This document shows positions 23,687 to 35,900 of a DNA stretch of 64,000 nucleotides, piece after piece; position 1 is the first letter of the stretch; every line of letters begins with the position of its first letter. The DNA is taken from NCBI RefSeq assembly GCF_037975245.1, contig NC_092575.1, forward strand, positions 27,255,841 through 27,319,840, given 5' to 3'. Made by a program: the position numbers and the translations under genes. A model generated the notes under the pieces. It was given only the letters and a program-made list of their open reading frames with translations. It was not told the origin of the DNA and did not search any database. The DNA is from Apostichopus japonicus. Its lineage: Eukaryota > Echinodermata > Holothuroidea > Aspidochirotida > Stichopodidae.

Positions 23687-26600
23687 GTATGTTTATATCA
23701 GAGACCTAACAAGTTAAATATGTTATAAATCGCAAAACTTTCGAACAGATTGCCCACACAAAGAAATGAAAGGGGGTGTAGGCGGTTTTACACTATCAAA
23801 CGCAACGTAGTCGCCAAGAACCTGAAGTATTTTTAAGAGAGGGCCCGAGGAACATGAACTTATAGCATGCTCCTCATGGTGAACATAATTGCACCTATTA
23901 GGTGAATTTAGTGCACTGTTAGTAGTAAGAGAGAGACTATTACTCCGTAACTATAAGAAAGAGGAAATTGCCTGAGCCACGTGCATAAATTTTGAAAACC
24001 GTGGGCAATACCTCACTACCAAACCTAAACTAAAGGAATCACCACTGGTGTTAAAGCTTACATATACACCCCATATCAAAACCACGCATTGAAAAAAAAA
24101 ACACTTTTGAAACATTGGCACTTAATCTCGCAACACGCGGAATTATCCAAACTGTTTCCATAAAAAAAAAAACGATTCTAGTCGTTGCGTTAGATAGTGT
24201 AAAACCGCCTACACCCCTTTTAAAGAAATAAACCATTGTATTACCTGAATTAACCCACGGTTGATTGAATAAGGACCCTACATCAAACCCTTTGATACAA
24301 ATAATGTGATAAATGATATGGCAATAAGTTCAACGACCTGTGAAGTACTTCAAACCCAGAAAGAGAATCCAGTGTGGATGCCAGAATTGTAATTATTCCA
24401 CACTACATATTTTATTCAATATCAAGGTCTTGCATTACTGTCAAATCTGTACATAAGTCTTTAACTTATGGGATACATTGAAAAGTTTAATTTGGAATAT
24501 ATATTCAGACAAGATTGGTAAAATTTTGGAATTTCCTTTCCTTTTGAAATTGTTGCCTTAGTATCCTTGATATATTGGAGGATCATTGAAGGGTATCGAC
24601 TTAGTTCAATTGCTCAGAAGCAGGGCCAAATAAACAACAAGGAAAGTGAAAATTTGCGTGGTCACCTCAAATAACCTGCTTAAGCTGGGTGGAAGACTAT
24701 CTATAACCATGTTTGTACATTATATGGTAGTTTCAGTTACAAAAGAAGTATTCAACGATCAACTGAAGGCCTTAGAAAACAAAAGGCAGGAACTCTCTCA
24801 CAAACTGACCGAATCAGAAGATGAAAAACAACAGCTGATTGGAAGACTAGAGACAACAAAGGAGGAAATGCAGCAATTCAAAGATGTATTAAAGGCAAAA
24901 AAGGAAGAAAGACAACAGCTGAATGGACGACTAAAGACAACAGAGGCGGAAAGACAACAATTTAAAGATACATTGAAGGCAACAGAAGAAGAAAGACAAC
25001 ACCTCAAAGATGAACTGAAGATATTGAACTATGAAAAGGAAGTATTACTTCAGCAGCAAAAAGAGGTTAGACATCACAGAGCATGTGATTATATATTACC
25101 GATGTCCAAGTTACCTGACTTGGGTCATGAGAAATTTAGTCACTTTGAACATGATTAGCCTTCTGCTTGATGTATTAATGTAAAGTGAATTTGTATATTA
25201 CCATTTACAAAAACAACATATATCTTCAGAAATTAAAGAATCTGTATGATGTCCAACAGCAGTGTTCCAATGATGAACATATTAACAGCTCTTTGTCTCA
25301 AGAATTGTATACGAACATTTGTTTAGTTCAAATAATTTGCATTTACACTACCTGTATTAATAGAGGTCAAAGGTCATTTGAAATTAAACGAGGTCAATCA
25401 AAACATGTAAAGAAAAGACAATCAGGAAGTGGATTTTTGACAGATATCCTTCTAGGCGTGAACTTGTACATTATATGTACAAGATCCCTATTGTATTTAC
25501 TCTATCCTAAATGTCATGTAATCCCTTTATCTTAGGAACAACCTTTGAGAGAGTTTGCAATCTATCTTGGATGCTTTGTTGATGTGGAAGCTCTCTATGA
25601 TACTGAAATTACACCTCATTGTTCTTATTGTTTAGTTATAAGTGGCAGTTATAGATAACTAGCAAAATTAAACAGAAATTCTTCATGTTCAATGACACAA
25701 TATGTAGTAGGTTAAAGCATATTATCGAACTTATTGACCATCAAAACATAAAATTAATCAAACTAATTGATACAACTGAACGTCTGTCTTTCAATGTGAT
25801 AGACATACATTCCTTCTTCTAGAAAAGTTGCTCCACTGTTCCTGGCAATTCCTTTTGAATGCAATTATGTTACACATCTCAGCACTTATTTATTATTAAC
25901 ATATATATATTCCTTTAAGCCTGGTGGTAATTTTGCAATACTCACACTCTCAAGTAAAGATCAAAAGTTTATCAGTTCAGTCTGCGTGAAAATAAATGTG
26001 AAAGAGTATCAACTTGGAGAATTGTTCCCGTCAGACATGGGCAACTCAAATGCTAGAATAAATTTTAATATTTAGCAAAGAACCATTAGGACGTGCATCG
26101 TTCTTGTTTCATTCACTGTGTTTGTTACTTGACAGGAGCTGGAGGAGGCTAAATCAAGTCTAAGAGCTACAAAAGATGAACTTTCGAAGTCACAACTGGA
26201 ATATGCCAAAGAATCCATGGCTTTACAAGAAGTCTTGAACGCGGCTAGGGAAGCCATAAATCAGCAAGGATTGGTAAGTCAAATGTGAATGTTGGACATT
26301 GTGTATCTGTAGCCAGTATACCACCAGTAGCAACAGAAGTGTGTTTTTATGAAATTTGGAAAATATTGTGACTAGACCATTAATGTGTTGAATTTATGAT
26401 CAAACATTCATCTGTTGAAGGTATTACAAAGTGACAACAATAATCTTGAGCTTTAAAAGACATAGTTCAATGAGTTAATCGAAAATGTTGTAAATTGATG
26501 TTTGATGGCGCACTTGACTTCAAAAAGTGTGAAGTGAATAATGAGTACATTCACCTATGCTAAACTCAGATATAAAGAATCAATTGGTGTAACTTGACAG

Positions 26601-27658
26601 GTGACAGAAAGGAAAACTGGGGTTCTTATTTTAATGTGTCAGTACATCAAATAAGATATCTTTCCTATGTTGTTTTTATGCAGGCTTCATCTGCTTCTGT
26701 CACGGAGGAAGAAACCCTACTTGAAGAATGTGAAACTCTAGACATATCACAGCAATCAACTTTGGCAGGTAGGACCACAATAGAAATGTAATAGCTGCTG
26801 CTTGTTGAAAATTTCCTGGCAGCATAATGTTTCCTTATATCAGTCTGTTCGGCTTTCATAGTCATACATGCATATCTTCAAAGCTTTCAGTGGAGATGTA
26901 GAAAAAGGAGGGGAGGGGTTGATTTAGTTGGTGTAGATTCATTGTCAATCATGCTGATCTATTGTAAGTCAAATGAGCTGTGCACAGGTGTAAATATGCA
27001 TCATGGAAACAAAATGATAGTCCCGGGTTATATTAGTTTGTGACATTCAATGCCATATGCATACTTGGTATGGGAATAGATGATTGTACGAGATGCATAG
27101 TCTTTCTTCTCCCGGTGTTGGTGGATGTTCCTACTCACCTGAGATCATTGAAGCAATACACTGTTACTAGTTTACTCCTAAAATTTATCCTTACTCCTTT
27201 GCATATTGTTGAGTGTTTATGAAGATGTCAACAGAATAATCGTATGTATGTGTCAAATTGCACCAAATTGCAAATTGCATCATCAAACTGCTATGAAACT
27301 TTAAATATCACAATAGTCCTCTCGTAGTCATGTGATCACTATCTTATACAAACAAAATATCACATCTAGGTACCTGTTGTATATCTGAAACAAATGTATA
27401 GCAATTTATGTAAGGTCACTTGGCAGTTGATTATAGATAAATTTAAACAAGACTAGACCTCTTAAATATGTCAATTAGGAGATATGTAAAAATTAACAAT
27501 ACCAACCATGGAATTTCATATGATGTATATCATGGTAGTGCTAGGCTTCTATCACACTCCTTGTATTCATGCATTCCTTCTAGGGTATATATTTATATAT
27601 GCTTATATATGTACATAAGGTGTATACACACACGCACACTCACACACACACACACACG

Positions 27659-27710
<52 letters not shown>

Positions 27711-27722
27711 TAAATATATATT

Positions 27723-27756
<34 letters not shown>

Positions 27757-30700
27757 ATGGTAGAACATACCCTCTTAAAGGATTGGTTCAGGTGTTTGAC
27801 ATGACTACCATGATAGCATGCTCTGTTTAGGAGATATGACACTTTGAAGATATCAAAACTGCTTTGAAAACAACTGGTGTAGAAAGACTTACTGTGAGGG
27901 TCTAACGTCACATCCTCACTACATTTGTGAACATATTTCTTCAAAAATTATTTTAAAAAAAAAGTTAAAATTATTTTTTAACACATATTAAAATAATATA
28001 ATGAAATATTGATTATTCAGATTGAATATTCAGATGTTTAATCTCAAATACTTCCTTTGACAACTATGATATCTACTGACATATATTTTGGTTGAAAGTC
28101 ATGAAATCTCACAAAGTATTTAGAGAAAAAACAAAGACTTTTCAGGAATGTGAGGATGTGACATCACAGCTAGTCAAATTTCAGCACTTTCTACACAATC
28201 TGATAAAACTTTACACTTGAATATCTTTTTAACCGAAAAAGATATTTGAACAGTTTTTTCACCATTGTGTTTCTTTTATTGTCTTCTTTCATATAACATA
28301 AACATGTATGACAACTGAACTAATCCTTTTTATGATTTTGACATCATTTGGTGCTAAATATCATCTGAAGGCTGTTGCTATGTTTTCAAAGGTGAATGTA
28401 GCTATGGTAACACTAACACTAATGGTAACACTATTGTTGTGCAGATGAGCAGTTACATCAAGAGTATTTTAGAATGGAATTAAATTTATTCATATTCTAC
28501 ATCAATTATGTTTTCTTTAGCTATTGAATTGATTTTAAAGAATTGTATTTGGTGTTATATATTAATGCGGTAAAAGCAATCAAATGATAAAAAGGAAAAT
28601 ATCCATCTTCATCCATCTTTATATGATCATTTTTATCAATTGCTTTCTTGTGCTGATTGTGATATTTAACTATATTTTATTCATACTTTCATTAACATTT
28701 CAGCTGATTATGGCAGATTAATGGTCAATGTTGCTGAAGATCTTACTCTAGACAGCACTCTGAAATTAGCAACTCTGTTTGGTTTACCACCGGCAGAAAC
28801 TGATATGCTACGCAGGGTTTCTCTAATAGAGACACCAGGAATCACTCTGATTAACTTCATGAAGACACGAAACGTCATCAACATGTATGATGTCACTAAC
28901 CTACAAAAGGGTTTGGTTTATATTCAGCTAAACCGAACAAATGAAAATCTTTTAGCTCCATATCAGTCTAAAGTTGACCCCTTTCAGTTTGAAGAAAACC
29001 AAGCACCAGAACTGCTACCCTGGCCTGGTAAGAATGGATACAATGATGTACTCAGAATAAATCAAACAAAAATAGTGCAGTACAGTAAAAACTCTGAGCC
29101 AGGGGGTAATATTCAGTTTGAACGCAATTTGTTATTTTAAAATACTAGTTATCACCGTGCATGTATGGTGAAAGTAGTCACAAGTGGATCTTTCGACCAA
29201 TTATTTTTTGCCATTTGGTTCAACTCTTTATAGTAAACAATTGAAAATAAACAAACAATAATACTTCAGTCTCTAGGATTAGCCAATATTTGATATCCAT
29301 TTAATCCATCTGGTCAATCCCAGACACACGATGCTGGATTATATTGATACTCCTGTTGTCTGCTGCCACTCTTCAATTCTCTAACAACATAAAGCTTGTG
29401 TTACATATCTATTACATTTTGTATCATGATTTCTTTAATAATACCTCTTACATCAATCCATTGCAATGCCTTTGCATTGATGAAGAACTGTATCTTTATA
29501 ATAGGGAATAACTGACTTTATCCAGTATCACTTTTCAAAATGGCATGCAATATGGGCAAATTGCTATGTAATTGGAAAGATGTATAGCAGTTTTAATAGC
29601 AGGAACCATAGTACTTATAGGAGACAAATAGGAAACTGTAATCAAAATTTGACCTCTAAGTTATTCTCCGATTGGGGATGAATGTGGCTCAGTATGGCAG
29701 ATTTGGCTTTTGACATCAAAGCTTCATTTAATGTTTCTTGTGTTTCCATTGTTCTATTTTAGTTGAAAACATCAATTTTTTCGATGATTATGAATCAACA
29801 ACGTCACAATGTTCTGATGAAAGAGCGGAATATCATGACTATAGTAAGGACAGTTTGATGGAGAGTACAGAGAAAAAAGAAGTACCAAAGCAAAGAAAAG
29901 ATTTACAAATACTTGAAATGAGTCACCATCATTCATATATTGAACACATTATAACTAGTGAAGGTGGAACTATTAGCATCATGGGGGTACATCTGACTAT
30001 TCCTGAAAATTCATTATTTTCTGATCATGTAATTGCTGTTAAAGTGATCTATGATCCTGACATGTACCTCCCTGGAAATGCTCTTAGGGGCAGAATGACA
30101 CCCCTGATAAAGCTAGAGCCAGAAGGACTTGCCCTCAACAAGCCAGCACAGCTGACTATTCCTCACTCGGCTATTATCCCTGAGCCAGATCGACATGGTG
30201 TTATAATCTTCACTAGTCTGAAAGATGAAGAACATTTGCAAGAAGGTAATGACGGTGACCTATTAACACTTTTAATCCAATCGATGAATGTACCAGGGCC
30301 TACTTTCAATTTCGTGGCTAGCTTGTGTTAGGTCCCTTCTCTTGAATATCTTTTTTTCGGTCTTACCGATGTAGCTTGCAAAATTGTGTCATTTCCTTCC
30401 ATTGCAATGAATAAACGGTGTTTTCAAACGTTTCCTGCGTGGAATTGGGTAAAATAAATAAACGATACATGTATATATAGGTTATATTTGTGTAATGAAC
30501 ATGCTGATGTGGGCGGTTGCAGTGATTTTACGGTACATCCTTCAAGCCATAAGGGGCAACAGAAAATAAATGTCTTTTTCCTTCTCCGTTAAACCCACCT
30601 GGTCAGAGTGCACTTAGAATAAAATACGTTAAATCTGCTTCGGAAGTTTGTTTCCCGAAATTCATCGGCAAACACGTATTGAGACTTAAAGATAACCAAG

Positions 30701-32954
30701 TAATATATTTTGTATAATATTACTTACTATAGGTGAAATAACTTGGACCGAAGATAAATGTTTTGATTGGAAGCTACACCCGGAGAAAATCAGTCTTCAT
30801 ATTAACATCCTGAGCTACGTCTTTGTTAATTTAGTCAGCCAAGAAACAGAACAGAAGCATATATTCCGTATTGTTCCATTTATTGATGGGATACTTGATG
30901 CCAAAGATGATGTCTTAATAACTGTTTGTTTCTGTAAGGACAGTGATGAAGAGTACAAGGTGAGGATACTCTCCTGTTACCATGGTGATATCTGTAGTAG
31001 CTTAGACGTCAGTTCTGTTTAGTTTTGTGATTTGTAAGTCAGATACTGGCAATGTTACTTTCTTTCATGATCTATACATTGACTTTTATTGTGTTTCACT
31101 GGCAAATTATGAAGTGATTTGTTAAGGGCACCTTTCTTCGGTCAAAATTTTATTTTCATAAAAACTATGTGTTTCCCCTTACAAATATCCACATGACCCA
31201 AGTTTTCATGGTTCACATAATTTGCATTACAAGTATTTAGAGGATTTGAAAAGAACATGCAACATAAGTTATATGAGCAAATTAAAGAAACAAAGATTAA
31301 GTTACTTGCTATAGCAGTATTGATCTCTCTTTGCAGAGTGAAGGCACAACAAATTGCATCATTAAATATCTGCTTGGTTGTTCTTTTTTGGTATTTACTT
31401 TGCCATGTTCGTATGTTTTAGTTGCTGTTAGAGGACCACCAGTCCAAATTGAGTCTAGGAAACTATACAACATTTCAAGTTACTCGGATATTGAATGACG
31501 GCAGAGATTATGCTTCTTACATTGATCTGATGATGTCATCGCCCGGTGATAGTTACCATCTGATAAAGGAAGAATCAACAAAGGTTTGTATTAAAGTTTG
31601 TCTTTTAACATTACAATACCTGTAGTTAAGGATTGGTTTCCTGAAGTGGACCACAATGTTGTAGTGGTTGGAATGTCTCCCTTTTACCTACTAGGTTTCT
31701 CGTTAAAAAGCCCACCAGGGACCAGAATCTATGAGAAACGTCTGCTGTGAAATGTTGTTGAGCAGAATCTTGTGTGGGTTGTCCTTCCGGTATGTGAATT
31801 ATTCAATAAAGTTTGATAATATATTCTTTTACTTGGTTTCACAAAGTGCGTCAATCAGCATGGCTGCACTTTTGTGATAATGAATGGTTATGATGGATGG
31901 GATATTGATTGAGTGCCTGTCCTGTGAGCAGGAATGATAAAGAACACTACATGCCTGCCTATTAATTCTCTCAATGCTCATTGAATATAACATGAATATT
32001 CATAGCTTGAATATGTTCCCAGAGGGTTCCTGCTCCATGGAAAAAACTAAACAGAAATGTTGTTATGGACTTACATTCTTCACCAGCTGCCTAATGAAAT
32101 CTTAAGATTTGAACAGCCACATTCCTTGGTTCCTTACCAGCATTTCCTTAATTCTTATATCTTATAGTTTGCACTGTTTCTTTGAATACTTATCAAGCAT
32201 TCTCATCCTCAGTACATTGATCTTCAATATATTTTATTCATTAGCATGTAGACATTGATCACCTTTGTGCTGCCAGTAGAGTCTCTCATCAGTTCAGACT
32301 TAACAGAAACAACGATGGAGACACTGACATGGTTGATGTGAAGTTAAACATATCACAACATGAAAAGAATCAGTTATCCCTTATCCTCCAATCAAATGTG
32401 AGTTATGTCTGATAATTGTCTTCCACCTGTTTTTGTTCTGACGTGTTTCTTCATTACATGACATTAAGTGGCATTTTCTATCTTCTCAACATTTCTTTGT
32501 TTATTCATGTCCTGTCTCTTGGAAGTCTTTTGTGTCAATGAATAAATTCAGTGCTGTAACTGGCACCTCTCTCATGGATCCTTACCTTTCTTAATATTAT
32601 AAACTTATTATATTATATTATATTATATTACTATTATAAACTATTATAATATTATAAACTATGCATAATTGCAATTAAATAAATATTTTGTTGATCTACT
32701 ATTGTATTGTCAGTCACTCAAGTGATTTTGGTGTACCTACTTTTCTGGTTTTAATCCTGTTTTCAAGTTTTGCCGACTATTTCATGGTGCTTTGTAAATA
32801 ATGGGTAACTCAAAATGCAATGAATTTCTGAAGAAGTGTACATATCATAGGCGTACGAGGCGGGGTGCAGGGGGGCAGACTGCCCCCCCCCCAATTTACA
32901 GAGGACAAGAAATTCGGGCAAAAGTCCTAAAAAATTCGGGCAGCCTAAGAGGAG

Positions 32955-32993
<39 letters not shown>

Positions 32994-35900
32994 TGCAGTA
33001 GCTTGCCCGATTTTTTTTCAAATTTTTGCCCGAAAATTCCATGATTTTCTTTATTTAGCATCATGATGCCCGAATATTTCCGTGTAACACCACCGTAAGC
33101 GCAGTTCATCTGGGCTACCACGCTTTTTGCACGATCATTTTTTTTCTAACTAGTCAATTGTATAACTGGACCAAGGGCGGCAGAACCGGGGGCACAGGGG
33201 GCACGTGCCCCCCACACTTTTCCTCAGGTTAAAAATGTGCCTTTTTCTACATAAAAATTGAGGTGCCTTAAGTTAGCAAGAGGCCATGGAACCAGAATGA
33301 ACACTCAGGGAGGGCCGTTTCCGGCCATCTGAGGGGTTTGTAAAACCAAAATTTTCTAATACGCTCCGCGCCAACCGATATGGCGGCGCTCCGCTCAGAT
33401 AGTCGTGCATGCAACTTTGCAAATCCTGGCTAAGCCCGTGACTTTTAAAGAATTTCTGTCGGTCAAACTCAAAGCTATTTCGAATGGAAAAAATTTGTTA
33501 AGTTATTAACAAGAAAAAAACTCTAATTCGGAAGATTCCTACATGAGCATAGAGCATGATTTTACGTCATTTTGTCTCAAAAGAAAATATATTATATTAT
33601 ATATATTATATTTTAGACTTTCTTGTGAGACAAATTGCAGTCTCACCCGACACAGCGACATTATCCCGCCTACGTGTCGTTGAACAATGTATGTTTTTCT
33701 GGAGGTAGCTGAGTACTGTGTTAAAATAATAAATAAGGTAACTAAATAGGAGCTTAAAAATATACTGTCCCATTTTCCCCTTCAAAGTGATGGTACCATT
33801 TTTTCTTCTTCTAATTTACCAAATTTTTGGGGAAGTGTAAATTTCTAAAACGTGAGATTATAAAATAAAGAATGTTTAGATGCAACTTACAAGGCCTCAG
33901 AAGTGCCGTTTCCGGTAATCTGAGAGGCATTGTTTGCCAACAATTTTCTTGTACGCTAAGCGTCAACTCATGGTGGCGCTCCGCTTAGATAGTGTTACGG
34001 GAACTTTCGGGCACAAACAGTTCTGCCCCCCCCCCAACTGAAATGGTCCCGTAAGCCTATGGTACATATCACCTGTGTTTTATTACATGCACAGGTAAAA
34101 ACTTATGGGAAACTGTTTTGTAGGTATGAGCTACCAATTAGTGAATAATGCATAAATAATAGCTATGTTTTTATCACCAGTCCTTAACTGTTGGATTCCA
34201 CAAATTTCTGATGTGCTGTTCCATGTCTGTTTCAGCCCTATTTTTCTTCATTATGTTCCTACTTTAAACCTAATCTTTCACATGGTGTGCACTCTTGTGT
34301 GTTGAACGTGCTTACATTTACAGTTCCCATTACTAAGTTTTGTTTTTGGTTTAATTCTTCAGGTGAAAAACATTCTCTTATCTCCAGAAAGCCAGGAAAT
34401 TCTTTTTAGAGGACTGCGCCCAGGTAAGTATTCAAGTGGAAGTGGAAGAGGAACAGATGGGTGAACTTTTGAAAGTCCACCCTGGCCTGTACCTAAATGT
34501 AGTTGGCACAAAAAATGAATGATAATTATACTAGACATACACCAGGAAAGTGTGTATTAGTGGAGATGAAAAGGTAAGCACACATATAGAACATTGTGAG
34601 TGTCTACGTAGACCTGAAAAGGCAGAAGCATTTGGTTTTACAGTAGACACACCTGAGTGTTACTTATACTAACTTAATATTGGGGAACATTTAATCAACA
34701 TCAAAACTTCTGTTTGAAACAAATTTCATCTTGATGCTGAACCCGAAAGATTTCTTCTTAGTCCCACTTGCAAACTCTCATGTTTAATTAGTATGCTCAC
34801 TTCCCTCAATGCAACTATGAAATTGAAGCTGTATACAAGACTAGAATTTATCGAAAAGATAAGGGCTTAAAGCTGAAAAGTTGTACATAAGTTGTGGACA
34901 GAATACTTAACCAATTCATTGAGTGCACGCACCAGAGGTTGACTTTCATACCAACCTTCCACATGCAGGTTGCATTGCTTCGTGTGGTCCAGTTGTGTAC
35001 TTGTGAATGTTAGGTGTGAATATTGCTCATTGTTCAAACTTGGCAGTCAATAAGCATAGGCACCAACATGTTTATATGTGATATCTAGTCTTTGCTATAC
35101 TTTTTTCGAATGTAAGTGGATGTTATGTCCTCACTTTCAGACTTACCCAAATATGAACAGTTGAGAGGAGCCATTGCAAAGCTTTTAGATAAACAACATT
35201 GTCTAAAGCTAGGCGTATATTTTAAGCTCACGCCAGTAGAAAATGAAACAATTCAGACAGCAGCAGAATCTGGAAAGATGCTGATGAAAATATTGGATGA
35301 AAGAGAACTCATCATGCCAGACAGAATGATTGGAATGTATGAAGGATTGAAAGCTATTCACTTTAATAAGGTGGCAAGTCTGGTGCTGGAGTACATCGAT
35401 ACATCACAGGAGAAGAATGAAAAGGAAAGCGAAGGAGAAAAAGATAAAAAGAAAATGGTTTGTGCTTTGTAAACACTGTTAAGACTTTGACACTTTATGC
35501 ATTTAGCTATTAAAACAAAAGTCACTTTGCATAAAATCAAGATCTAAGAATATTAGAAGGTCTAGTACAGAGTGTAATTTCTGATATGAAAAGTAATATG
35601 TTTGTTGTCATGCAAGTCTGTCTGAAAAGTCATCGTTCACTAATTATAACAGTTTCTTTCTTACTCAAAGTTACGTTTTTAGAGATCAAGTTTAGAATAT
35701 CTATTGAAGCTATATCAAATACAGTAATTAGTTTTATATGTTCATAAAAGTATGATAAAAAAATATATAATTTTATGAAAAATTTGTTATATCTCATCAT
35801 TATTTCAGGTAAAAATTCCAGAGAAACAGAAAATCACTTCAAAAAGGGATTCGAAATTGTCAGTAAATATCAACATTTTGATACAAGAGGGATACACGAG

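Noticed and set aside
24798-25007. 69-codon frame on the minus strand
   Set aside because: Mirror of the coiled-coil exon; Ser/Cys-rich composition is the expected shadow of Glu/Lys/Gln codons.
25185-25535. 116-codon + strand frame
   Set aside because: Its second half is a dispersed AGGTCA-type repeat; only a short coil-like part near 25230-25310 is kept as a weak exon candidate.
27468-27944. Frames on both strands over the CA/TA tract
   Set aside because: Composed of dipeptide repeats from the microsatellite.
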